Below, one piece after another: positions 1 to 7,006 of a DNA stretch of 9,931 nt (position 1 is its first letter; the number at the start of each line of letters is the position of its first letter). Source of the stretch: Candidatus Aquidulcis sp. Lineage in GTDB: Bacteria > Chloroflexota > Anaerolineae > Anaerolineales > E44-bin32. The notes beneath the pieces were generated by a model that saw nothing but the letters and a program-made list of their open reading frames with translations, made no database searches and was not told where the DNA came from. Both the position numbers and the translations under genes were made by a program. The stretch is taken from positions 1 through 9,931 of the forward strand of contig DYJB01000102.1 of NCBI GenBank assembly GCA_020723365.1, given 5' to 3'.

Positions 1-157
1 CCACGATCTCCGGCGTCGTGTCGCCGTCCAGGTCGGCCACCGCCGGCGACGCCAGCCACGCCTCGTGCCACCGATCCCACAGCGTGGCGCTCAGCTCCGG
101 CGCCGCCACCGTCGCCGAGCCGCCGCCCGGCGCCGGCGCGCACGCGGGCCGGTCCAT
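1..157 (-). CDS. FG-GAP/VCBS-repeat protein, N-terminal fragment running off the left edge
   Basis: Read on the minus strand, an ATG at 157-155 opens a frame that stays open to the window edge (52 residues seen). It contains SPAVADLDGDTTPEIV, the classic calcium-binding blade motif of FG-GAP/VCBS repeats (DxDGDxxxE/D), which build beta-propellers in secreted or surface proteins. Of the 52 codons only one (GAT) ends in A or T, matching the genuine genes here. The opposing plus frame over 1-96 has 15 of 32 codons ending in A/T and reads as Pro/Arg-rich shadow. An AGGAAGG stretch lies about 8 nt before the ATG and an in-frame TGA sits at 181-179. No signal peptide precedes the first residues (MDRPACAPAPGGG). 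That is odd for a family usually exported, and the Cys followed by a Gly/Ala/Pro linker looks like a lipoprotein missing its leader. The fragment could be a true start or a truncated gene. Confidence 0.6.
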   Translation of the reverse strand, partial: MDRPACAPAPGGGSATVAAPELSATLWDRWHEAWLASPAVADLDGDTTPEIV

Positions 158-210
158 CCTTCGCCTTCCTGAGCCCCGTCAGCCGCGCCCTGGCCCCTGC
201 CACCCGGGCG

Positions 211-1509
211 GTGCAAACCGGGTTCCAGTCGCTCGGCGCCAGGATGATGTCGCTCGTCGGGCGCATGGCACCGGGCATGATGGAGACAGGTCAGCCCGGA
301 TCGCTCTCGCCCACGGTGCTGGCCGGCACGGCCCTGGCCGTCCCGGTGGTGATCGTGGTGATCGCCAGCCTGATCTACTTTCAACGCGGGCGCGGCCAGC
401 AGTTCCAGGAGTATCTTGGTCAGGCGCAGGCGGCCGTCGTGGCCGCGCAGCTGCAGGCCGATCCGCTGCAGGCGCGCTTCTACTGGGATCAGGCGCGCGG
501 CTACCTCGACCAGGCCCAGCGCTACGGCGAAGGCGAGGACTACAGCCAGCTGCGTCAGCTGGTGAGCGAATCGCTCGACACCATCGACAACATCGCCCGC
601 GTCGAGTTCCGCCCGCTGTTCAGCGGCGGCTTCGGCCGCGGCGCCCGCCTGACGTCCATCGCCGCCACGGCCGCCGATCTGTATGTCCTCGACGCCTCCG
701 GTCCGACGATCTATCACGCCTGGGACACCGGCCGCGGCTATGAGATCGACAAGGACTTCCGCTGCCTGAAGGGCGCCCAGGGCGTGGAAGAGATGGGTAC
801 GCCCATGGCGCTGGCCGTTCAGCCCGAACCCGGCGCCCTTGGCGCCGAAGGCGTGGTGGCGCTCGACGGCGACGGGACGCTGCTGTACTGCGCCCCCGGC
901 CAAACGCCGGCCGTCAGCCAGCTTACGCCCCCGGACACCGGCTTCGGCCGCATCGAGGCCATCGCCGTCACCAACGACGTGCTCTACGTCCTCGACCCGC
1001 GCGCCAACGCCGTGTGGATGTACGACGCCTCCGGCGGGCTGTTCAGCGGCGGGCCCGGGATGTACTTCGCCGAGTCGGTCCCGGACCTGAAGGGCGCCAT
1101 CGATCTGGCCATGACGCAGGAGGAGCTCTTCCTTCTGTATCAGAACGGCAAGCTCGACCGCTGCCGGCGCGTGCTCGATGATTCGTCGGCTGACCTGCGC
1201 ACGATCCGCGTCGACTGTGAGAAGGGTCTCGTCTTCCAGGACGAGCGGCCCGGCGGCGCCACCTCCGACCATATCCCGGGCGCGGCGCCGATCACGGCCG
1301 TCTACAGTCCGCCCCCGGAGCCGTCCCTGTACTTCCTCGACCTGCTCACCGGCGGCGTCTACCACTACTCGATGCGGCTGGTCTACCAGGGGCTGTACCT
1401 GCCAAGCGCTGAGCTCGAGGGTGAAGTGACGGCGCTGGCGCTCGGTCCCCCCAACGACCTGTACGTGGCGGCCGGCGCGCAGGTCTATCACATTGAGCGG
1501 CCGCGCTGA
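211..1509 (+). CDS. Membrane-anchored protein with helical stalk and beta-propeller-like domain
   Basis: No enzyme function is recognised. Numbered from the GTG at 211 (432 aa), an amphipathic segment (1-30) precedes one transmembrane helix at about 37-57. A Gln/Ala-rich helical stalk follows (62-128), then a beta-rich region (about 130-430) with repeated strand patterns such as DLYVLDASG, VLYVLDPRANAVW and PSLYFLDLLTGGVYHY, as expected of a propeller. Four cysteines (185, 227, 318, 336) in that region suit an extracytoplasmic location with possible disulfides. From memory, similar C-terminal halves occur in Anaerolineae proteins annotated as PPM-type phosphatases, where the catalytic domain is N-terminal and cytoplasmic. 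No phosphatase domain is present here. The start is uncertain: no good ribosome-binding site precedes the GTG or the ATGs at 241, 244 and 262. The frame is open back to base 1, but its codon use there is non-coding and a minus-strand gene occupies it. The C-terminus (IERPR) is clear. Confidence 0.8.
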   Translation: MQTGFQSLGARMMSLVGRMAPGMMETGQPGSLSPTVLAGTALAVPVVIVVIASLIYFQRGRGQQFQEYLGQAQAAVVAAQLQADPLQARFYWDQARGYLDQAQRYGEGEDYSQLRQLVSESLDTIDNIARVEFRPLFSGGFGRGARLTSIAATAADLYVLDASGPTIYHAWDTGRGYEIDKDFRCLKGAQGVEEMGTPMALAVQPEPGALGAEGVVALDGDGTLLYCAPGQTPAVSQLTPPDTGFGRIEAIAVTNDVLYVLDPRANAVWMYDASGGLFSGGPGMYFAESVPDLKGAIDLAMTQEELFLLYQNGKLDRCRRVLDDSSADLRTIRVDCEKGLVFQDERPGGATSDHIPGAAPITAVYSPPPEPSLYFLDLLTGGVYHYSMRLVYQGLYLPSAELEGEVTALALGPPNDLYVAAGAQVYHIERPR

Positions 1510-1560
1510 TCGCCGGCGGCCGAGGACGGGAGACCTCTCCCCGCTCCTCCACAGGCCGGC

Positions 1561-2478
1561 ATGAAGGCGGCCTCCGCCTCCCCCACCCTGCCCGTCGCGC
1601 TGACCGAAGCGCTGCTGACGACGATCATCTGGGGATCGTCGTTCGTCGTGGCCAAGATCGGGCTGCGCACGATCGGCCCCCTCACGTTGGCCGGACTGCG
1701 CTACTTCCTGGCCTTCCTCCTGCTCTCGCCGTTCCTGCTGATCCGCCTGCGGCGCAACGGGTGGCCGGACCGAGGCACGCTGCGCCAGCTTGCGCTGCTC
1801 GGAATCACCGCCTACCTTCTTGGCAACGGCGCCCTGTTCATTGCTCTTCAGTCCGTCCCGGCGACGCTGGTCTCCTTCATGATGAGCCTCGGCCCGATCT
1901 TCATCCTGATCGGAAGTCTGGTCTGGCTCAAGGAAACCCCCACCCGGCTTCAGGTGGCCGGCCTGCTGGTCTCCCTGGGCGGGATGGCGCTCTTCTTCAT
2001 CCCCGGGCTGCAGGCCAGCTCCCTGCGCGGGCTGGCCATCCTGGCGCTTGGCACGCTGGCCTTCGCCGCCTTCGGGCTGATGGGCCGCGCCATGGCGCGT
2101 GACCGCCGCGTGGATTCGATGACGCTGACGGCCGTACCGCTGGCCGTCGGCGGCGGGGCGCTGCTGATCGTCGGGTGGGCCGTGGAAGGGTGGCCGAAGG
2201 CAACGCTGGAAGGCGCCGCCATCGTCGGCTGGCTGGCGCTGGTCAACACCGCCATCGCCTACCTGATCTACAACCACGCCCTGCAGCGGCTGACGGCGCT
2301 CCAGATGAATCTGATCCTCAACCTGTCGCCGTTCGTCACCGCCGGCCTGGCCTTCCTGCTGCTGGGCGAGAGGCTGACGCTGCTGCAGGGCATCGGGCTG
2401 GTCGTGGCGATCGTCGGCGTGGCGGTGGCCCAGCGCCCGTCCCGCGCCGGGGCCTCCCCCCCGATCGCTGGAACGTGA
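1561..2478 (+). CDS. DMT-superfamily transporter, EamA family
   Basis: This 305-residue integral membrane protein has the usual length and pattern of an EamA permease: ten hydrophobic helices arranged as two five-helix repeats. The first repeat opens with LLTTIIWGSSFVVAKIGL (the W-G-S-x-F/xxK signature near residues 18-35) and the second begins near residue 155. Glu-containing loop signatures close each repeat: SLVWLKETPTRLQ near 119-131 and LLLGERLTLLQG near 267-278, the typical G/KE-x-L/P-T/S motif. EamA members export or import small metabolites such as amino acids, sugars or nucleobases; nothing here identifies the substrate. The ATG at 1561 has only a weak AGG five bases upstream. The gene lies 51 bp after the propeller gene on the same strand, so the two may share a transcript. 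It is not closely similar to the second EamA protein at 7775-8683. Confidence 0.92.
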   Translation: MKAASASPTLPVALTEALLTTIIWGSSFVVAKIGLRTIGPLTLAGLRYFLAFLLLSPFLLIRLRRNGWPDRGTLRQLALLGITAYLLGNGALFIALQSVPATLVSFMMSLGPIFILIGSLVWLKETPTRLQVAGLLVSLGGMALFFIPGLQASSLRGLAILALGTLAFAAFGLMGRAMARDRRVDSMTLTAVPLAVGGGALLIVGWAVEGWPKATLEGAAIVGWLALVNTAIAYLIYNHALQRLTALQMNLILNLSPFVTAGLAFLLLGERLTLLQGIGLVVAIVGVAVAQRPSRAGASPPIAGT

Positions 2479-2500
2479 TCGACCTCCCGTGCACCCCGGT

Positions 2501-2518
2501 GGGGGACGCAGGTCCTCC
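2501..2518 (+). terminator. Weak hairpin downstream of the first EamA gene
   Basis: GGGGGAC (2501-2507) can pair with GTCCTCC (2512-2518) across a GCAG loop, giving a seven-pair stem with one G-U. No T-tract follows. It could attenuate read-through from the transporter gene before the coaE promoter, but it is a marginal call in GC-rich DNA. Confidence 0.25.
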
Positions 2519-2546
2519 CCGCCGCGCATGGGGTCCTTAAGCTTCT

Positions 2547-2575
2547 TTGACATCTTCTCACCGCAAGGCTAGAAT
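2547..2575 (+). promoter_or_regulatory. Sigma-70-type promoter of the coaE-type gene
   Basis: TTGACA at 2547-2552 is a perfect -35 hexamer. A 17-bp spacer separates it from TAGAAT at 2570-2575, one mismatch from the TATAAT consensus. Transcription would start near 2582, giving a leader of about 26 nt that contains the GGGGAGG ribosome-binding site at 2594-2600. The local AT-rich patch (CCTTAAGCTTCTTTGACA) stands out from the surrounding GC-rich sequence. It is the clearest promoter in the window. Confidence 0.88.
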
Positions 2576-2607
2576 CACACCCGAAGCTTGGCTGGGGAGG
2601 CTGTGCG

Positions 2608-3741
2608 TTGAGCCGTTGGGCGGGCAAGTACGTCATTGGGCTGACCGGCAACATCGCCACCGGCAAGAGCGTGGTGCGCAAGATGCTCGAGCACCTGGGG
2701 GGCTACGGCATCGACGCCGACGCCCTGGGCCACCGCGCCATCGCCAAGGGCGCCCCGGGCTACCCCCTGGTGCTCAAGGCCTTCGGCGAGTGGATCCTGG
2801 ATGAGGAAGGCCAGATCGACCGGGGGCGGATGGCCAAGCTGGCCTTCTCCGATCCGAGCGCCCTCGACAAGCTGGAGACCATTGTCCACCCGCTGGTGAC
2901 GCACGCCGTCGACCTGCTCATCCGCCGCGCCAAGCAATCGGTGGTCGTTATCGAGGCCATCAAGCTGCTGGAGACCGACCTGGCCGCCGGCTGTGACACG
3001 ATCTGGGTCGTCGACGCGCCGGAAGAGATGCAGGTGGCGCGGCTGATGCACAAGCGCAACATGTCGGAGGCGGCCGCGCGTCAGCGCATCGCCGCCCAGC
3101 CCCCGCAGAGCCTCAAGCTGCGCGCCGCCAAGATCATCATCCACAACGACGGCAACTTCGAGAACACCTGGGACCAGGTATCCGGATCGTGGTCCAAGCT
3201 GCCCAAACCCGAGGAGCCGCTGCTGGCGACGCCGCCGCCTGTGCGTGCCGGCCAGATCGTCATCCGCCGCGGTCGGCCGCAGGACGCCGATGAGATCGCC
3301 CGCTTCATCTCCCGCGTGACGCACGGCAAGCGCCGCATGACGCGCGGCGACGTCATGGCCACCTTCGGCGAGAAGGCCTACCTGCTGATCGAACGCGACG
3401 GCAAGCTGGCGGGCGTCGCCGGCTGGCAGGTCGAGAACCTGGTGACGCGCATCGATGAGCTGTACTTCGAGGCCGGCCTGCCGCTGGATCAGGCCATCCC
3501 GGCGCTGATGGAAGCGGTCGAGACGGCTTCGGCCGAGCTGCAGAGCGAAGCCTCCCTGCTCTTCCTGCCGCCCTATCTGGCGCAGCACGTCGGCTCGTGG
3601 CGCGCCGTCGGCTACCGGCCGCAGACCATCCAGGGCCTGGGCGTGCGCGCCTGGCAGGAGGCGGCCGTCGAGTCGATGCCGCGCGGCTCGTCGCTGTGGT
3701 TCAAGCGCCTGCGCGACGACCGCGTCCTCAGGCCGGTGTAG
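2608..3741 (+). CDS. coaE: Dephospho-CoA kinase fused to a GNAT-like acetyltransferase domain
   Basis: The N-terminal part phosphorylates the 3'-OH of dephospho-CoA with ATP, the last step of coenzyme A synthesis, in the cytoplasm. Visible motifs are the Walker A loop GLTGNIATGKS (11-21), the DAD motif (36-38) with H42, VHPLV (93-97), the lid segment around RNMSEAAARQRIAAQ (150-164) and the AAKIIIHNDG strand (173-182). The kinase core ends near 200. Residues about 216-370 form an extension starting VIRRGRPQDADEIARFI, which resembles the first strand and helix of GNAT N-acetyltransferases, followed by YLLIERDGKLAGVAGWQ like GNAT strands 2-4. At 377 aa the protein is far longer than a typical 200-aa CoaE. 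TTG at 2608 was chosen because GGGGAGG lies seven bases upstream and the kinase fold begins right after it. The gene has its own promoter and terminator and is thus monocistronic. The kinase is secure; the GNAT assignment is moderate and its substrate unknown. Confidence 0.93.
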   Translation: MSRWAGKYVIGLTGNIATGKSVVRKMLEHLGGYGIDADALGHRAIAKGAPGYPLVLKAFGEWILDEEGQIDRGRMAKLAFSDPSALDKLETIVHPLVTHAVDLLIRRAKQSVVVIEAIKLLETDLAAGCDTIWVVDAPEEMQVARLMHKRNMSEAAARQRIAAQPPQSLKLRAAKIIIHNDGNFENTWDQVSGSWSKLPKPEEPLLATPPPVRAGQIVIRRGRPQDADEIARFISRVTHGKRRMTRGDVMATFGEKAYLLIERDGKLAGVAGWQVENLVTRIDELYFEAGLPLDQAIPALMEAVETASAELQSEASLLFLPPYLAQHVGSWRAVGYRPQTIQGLGVRAWQEAAVESMPRGSSLWFKRLRDDRVLRPV

Positions 3742-3777
3742 CGCCCCCCCGTCTGCCCCCGCGGACTGGACACGTCC

Positions 3778-3808
3778 CCCTGCGCCTGGCGGCGCAGGGT
3801 TTGTTTGT
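3778..3808 (+). terminator. Intrinsic terminator of the coaE-type gene
   Basis: CCCTGCGCC (3778-3786) and GGCGCAGGG (3791-3799) form a perfect nine-pair GC-rich stem with a TGGC loop. TTTGTTTGT follows immediately at 3800-3808. This is a textbook Rho-independent terminator on the plus strand, 36 bp past the coaE stop codon. On the minus strand the same hairpin has no T-tract, so it acts one way only. Confidence 0.88.
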
Positions 3809-3824
3809 CGCATGACCCAATCGC

Positions 3825-3860
3825 AGGGGCGAAGCACCGGCGGCCCGGTGCTTCGCCCCT
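3825..3860. repeat. Perfect 16-bp palindrome between convergent genes, spanning the rsgA stop
   Basis: The arms at 3825-3840 (AGGGGCGAAGCACCGG) and 3845-3860 (CCGGTGCTTCGCCCCT) are exact inverted copies around a CGGC loop. The right arm includes two bases of the minus-strand rsgA stop codon (TAG, 3861-3859). It may terminate or protect the maf-PBP-rsgA transcript. There is no T-tract on either side, so it is not a canonical intrinsic terminator. The GGGGCGAAGC/GCTTCGCCCC arms resemble short dispersed palindromes I recall from Chloroflexota and cyanobacterial genomes, so it may belong to a repeat family. Confidence 0.75.
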
Positions 3861-4770
3861 ACTCAGGTTCGCCCTGCCGGATGCGGCAGTACGAATCGTA
3901 GCGTTCAGGGCTGATCAGGCCGTGCTCGACCGCCGCCATCACGGCGCATCCTGGTTCGTGCAGGTGGGTACAGTCGTTGAAGGCGCACTCGCTCACCAGC
4001 GCGCGCAGCTCGGGGAAGTACCCGTCGACTTCCTCGGGCTCGATATCCCACAGGGCGAAGGCGCGCAGCCCGGGCGTGTCGGCCACATACCCGCCGGCGC
4101 TCAGCGCCATCAGCTCGGGGACGACCGTGGTGTGCGTGCCTCTGCCAGTGTTCTGGCTGACCTCGCTGGTGTGCAGCCCCAGCCCGGGCTGGATGGCGTT
4201 GAGCAGGCTCGACTTCCCGACGCCGGACGGCCCGGCGAAGACCGAGATCTTCCCCACCAGCGCCTTGCGCAGGTCCCGGATGCCCTTGCCGCTGACGGCT
4301 GAGGTGTAGTGCACTGGGTAGCCGAGCCGGTCGTACTCCTCGAACTCGGCCCGCGCCGCGCGCTCGACGACCAGGTCGATCTTGTTGGCGCACACGCGGG
4401 CCGGGATGCGCTCACGTTCGGCCACCACCAGCAGCCGGTCGAGCATGCGGAAGTTGGGATCGGGGTCGGCGCACGCCAGGATGAAAACCATCTGGTCCGG
4501 GTTGGCGACGATCACCTGCTCCGCCTTGCGGCCGGGGGCCTGGCGCGAGAGCACGCTGCGGCGCGGCTCGACGGTCTCGATAGTGCCCGTCCCGTCGTCG
4601 AGCAGGCCGACGCGAACGCGGTCCCCCAGGGCGGCGGCATCGCCGGTGCGGGGACCGCGTTTGAGTTTTCCTCTCAGCTGGCAGATGACCGGGCCGCGCT
4701 CGGTGGCCACCTCGAAGAACCCCGACTGGGCTCGCACGATCAGGCCGGGAAGGACGGGCGGCTCGGGCAT
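3859..4770 (-). CDS. rsgA: Ribosome small-subunit-dependent GTPase A
   Basis: RsgA (YjeQ/EngC) is a circularly permuted GTPase that binds the maturing 30S subunit and checks the decoding centre late in assembly. The 303-residue protein shows the family order: an N-terminal OB-fold (about 10-70), then G4 NKID (129-132), G5-like TSAVSGKG (156-163), G1/P-loop GPSGVGKSS (180-188), switch I Thr region NTGRGTHTT (207-215) and G3 DTPG (231-234). The C-terminal zinc knuckle is C262, C267, H269 and C275, with the same 5-2-6 spacing as E. coli RsgA. All catalytic and metal residues are present. The ATG at 4770 follows the PBP stop (TAG, 4777-4775) by four bases, with no strong Shine-Dalgarno sequence, which suggests translational coupling. 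It is the last gene of the maf-PBP-rsgA operon and converges on coaE. Confidence 0.96.
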   Translation of the reverse strand: MPEPPVLPGLIVRAQSGFFEVATERGPVICQLRGKLKRGPRTGDAAALGDRVRVGLLDDGTGTIETVEPRRSVLSRQAPGRKAEQVIVANPDQMVFILACADPDPNFRMLDRLLVVAERERIPARVCANKIDLVVERAARAEFEEYDRLGYPVHYTSAVSGKGIRDLRKALVGKISVFAGPSGVGKSSLLNAIQPGLGLHTSEVSQNTGRGTHTTVVPELMALSAGGYVADTPGLRAFALWDIEPEEVDGYFPELRALVSECAFNDCTHLHEPGCAVMAAVEHGLISPERYDSYCRIRQGEPE

Positions 4771-4774
4771 CCGG

Positions 4775-7006
4775 CTACGGCGTCGGTGTCTCGGTGGCGT
4801 CGCCGCCCTCGGGCGTCGGCGTGCGCGTCAGCCCGATCTGCGATTCCCACGGGTAGAGCGTGAACGGCCGGCCGAAGAAGTAGGACTCGATCACGCGGCG
4901 GAAGATCGGCGCCGCCCACTCCGAGCCCTCGCCCTGGTACTCGACCAGCACGGCTACGGCGATGTCCGGCCTCTCCGGCTCGTTGCGGAAGGTGTAGCCG
5001 GCGAACCAGGCGTGGGACTCCGTACCCTCGCCGCTGGTGGCTGTGCCGGTCTTCCCTGCCAGGTCAATGTTCAGCCCGAGAAAGCGGCGGTAGGCCGTGC
5101 CCTTGGGCTCGCGCACCACCTGCGTCATCGCCTGCTGAATGAAGGCCAGATTCTCCTGGGAGACCGGCAGCGTGCCCTGTTCGGCGACGGCGAACTGGCG
5201 GCTGACGGCACCTTCGGCCGTCTGGATGACCTCGACCATCTGCGGCTGGTAGAGCGTCCCGCCGTTGCCCACGGCGGCGACGAAGCGCGCCACCTGCAGC
5301 GGCGTGACGCCCATCGAGGCCTGGCCGATGGCCAACTGCACCGAATCACCCGGGCCCCACTCGCGGCCGAGGTTGGCCTGCGTCCATTCGGGATCGGGAA
5401 TCAGCCCCTGCGACTCACCGATCTCAATGCCGGCAGCCTGGCCGAGCCCGAATCCCCTGGCCATGTCGGGCAGCGCCGTCGGGAAGCCGCGGTCGAACAG
5501 CGCCAGGCCGATGTGGTAGAACCACGGGTTGCAGGAGCGCTCGAGGCCCTGCATCAGGGTAATCGTGCCGTGGGGGTCGCGGTCCTTGGCGACCGTCCAG
5601 TCCTCTCCGGTGTAGCCGGGGAGTTCCTCGAAGAACCCGGTGCAGGTGTATTCGCTGTCCGGCGTGAAGGTCTTGGTCTCCAGCCCCGCCGCCATGGTCA
5701 GGATCTTGAAGACCGAGCCGAGCGGGTAGGCGCTGTCGGTGGCGCGGTCGATGAACGGATTGTCGTTGCGCCGGAACAACTCGGTCAGGCCGGCGCTGCC
5801 GTTGGGGTTCTCGACGTTGAACAGGTTCGGGTTGAAGGACGGCGAGGAGGCGATGGCCAGCACGCGGCCGGTGTCGCGCTCCAGCACGACGATGGCGCCA
5901 CGCAGTCCCTCCAGCGCCCGTTGGGCCTGGAGCTGCAGATCGCGATCAAGCGTGGTGGTGATCGACTGCGGGACGCCGGGATCACGTGACGCCAGCGGCG
6001 TCAGCACGCGGCCGCTGGAATCGCGAACGTAGAGCGTGCCCCCGGGCTGGCCGCGCAGCTCGTCCTCGAAGACGAACTCGAGCCCCGTCTGCCCGACGTA
6101 CTCGTCGCCGGCATAGCCGCGCTGGCGATACTCCGCCTCCTGCTCCTGGGTGATCTTGGCCACGTAGCCAACGGCCTGCGAGGAGGAGTCCCCCAGCGGG
6201 TAGTAGCGACCGGTGTACGTATCCCACCCGGTCCCGCCGACGGCGTTGAGCGTGCCCTCCACGCGCTGGAACTCCTCCAGCGCCACCTCCCCCAGCGGGA
6301 TCAGAAAGTCGGTGCCTCGGAATGACTCGTACAAGGCCTGGATGCTGCCGGTGCTGCGGTTGAACAGCCGGCCGAGCACGGTCAGCATCGTCTCCTCGGC
6401 CTTCTCGTCGCCGATGCGGTTGGGGACGATGTACACCCCGACGGTATCAGCCTGCACCGCCAGCGCCAGCCCGTTGCGATCGTAGATATTGGCCCGCGTC
6501 GGCGTGGTGACATCCATGAACAGGCTGGTGCCCTCGCTGAGCTCGGGCAGCACGCTGGTGGGCGACCAGGCGACCTTCCACTCGCCGGCGTCCCTCACCA
6601 GCGATAGATAGGTGTCGCGCACGACCTCGCCCACGACCGAGCTGGTGAGCGTCAGGCGGTAGGAGACCTGCGCCTCCCGCGGGTTGACCAGCGCCGAGGT
6701 GATCTGGTAGGCGACGGTCGAGAGCGCTGCCGCCTGGCGTACGTTCTCGTAGAACTTGACGAAGTCCTCCTGCGACTGCGAGTCCTGCGAAAGCGGGGCG
6801 AGCTGGGTGTACATGGCGTCGAAATCCCATCGCGCCCAGGCATCCAGGAACAGGCGCGCCGCCACTTCCGGATCGGGGGCAGGGATGTTGGTCGTCACCG
6901 GCGTCGGGAGCTGCGGGCTGGCCTCCGGCGTCCGCGTTCCGGAGCCCAGGCTGCAGCCCGACATCAGCACACCCAGCACGACGATCGCCGCCCACGTTCG
7001 ATTCAT
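4775..7006 (-). CDS. Class B penicillin-binding protein, predicted lipoprotein with MecA_N-like domain
   Basis: This 743-residue transpeptidase cross-links peptidoglycan outside the cell membrane. It begins with a lipoprotein-type signal (MNRTWAAIVVLGVLMSGC, lipidated Cys18). An NTF2-like/MecA_N domain follows (about 45-155), then a PBP dimerisation domain (about 168-335) starting at TRANIYDRNGLALAV, and the penicillin-binding transpeptidase domain (about 365-705). The active-site motifs are intact: SVFK (Ser431, Lys434), SCN (491-493) and KTG (652-654). The C-terminus ends in a short Thr/Pro-rich tail. ATG 7006 was chosen over the longer frame to 7159 because it gives the signal peptide, GGGGA lies seven bases upstream, and the longer version overlaps maf with non-coding-like sequence. 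The start overlaps the maf stop by one base (TGATG). No glycosyltransferase domain is present. Whether it works in elongation, division or as an auxiliary PBP cannot be told. Confidence 0.95.
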   Translation of the reverse strand: MNRTWAAIVVLGVLMSGCSLGSGTRTPEASPQLPTPVTTNIPAPDPEVAARLFLDAWARWDFDAMYTQLAPLSQDSQSQEDFVKFYENVRQAAALSTVAYQITSALVNPREAQVSYRLTLTSSVVGEVVRDTYLSLVRDAGEWKVAWSPTSVLPELSEGTSLFMDVTTPTRANIYDRNGLALAVQADTVGVYIVPNRIGDEKAEETMLTVLGRLFNRSTGSIQALYESFRGTDFLIPLGEVALEEFQRVEGTLNAVGGTGWDTYTGRYYPLGDSSSQAVGYVAKITQEQEAEYRQRGYAGDEYVGQTGLEFVFEDELRGQPGGTLYVRDSSGRVLTPLASRDPGVPQSITTTLDRDLQLQAQRALEGLRGAIVVLERDTGRVLAIASSPSFNPNLFNVENPNGSAGLTELFRRNDNPFIDRATDSAYPLGSVFKILTMAAGLETKTFTPDSEYTCTGFFEELPGYTGEDWTVAKDRDPHGTITLMQGLERSCNPWFYHIGLALFDRGFPTALPDMARGFGLGQAAGIEIGESQGLIPDPEWTQANLGREWGPGDSVQLAIGQASMGVTPLQVARFVAAVGNGGTLYQPQMVEVIQTAEGAVSRQFAVAEQGTLPVSQENLAFIQQAMTQVVREPKGTAYRRFLGLNIDLAGKTGTATSGEGTESHAWFAGYTFRNEPERPDIAVAVLVEYQGEGSEWAAPIFRRVIESYFFGRPFTLYPWESQIGLTRTPTPEGGDATETPTP

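Noticed and set aside
1..210. Extension of the propeller gene upstream to the window edge in the same frame
   Set aside because: The frame has no stop, but nearly half of its codons over 1-96 end in A or T, unlike the downstream gene. The minus strand there carries an FG-GAP motif with strong coding bias. The part from about 157 to 210 could still belong to the gene, so this is rejected only for the far left.
18..743. Plus-strand frame of 241 codons at the left edge
   Set aside because: Pro/Arg/Gly-rich shadow. The overlapping frame with a transmembrane helix and stalk is the real gene.
91..2553. An 820-codon minus-strand open frame opposite the propeller and EamA genes
   Set aside because: The translation is rich in Arg, Gly, Gln and His without domains or membrane segments, while the plus strand gives two coherent proteins. 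It is an antisense shadow of GC-rich coding DNA.
4382..5989. A 535-codon plus-strand open frame opposite rsgA and the PBP
   Set aside because: It runs across the boundary of two well-supported minus-strand genes and shows no recognisable domain. It arises from codon bias on the other strand.
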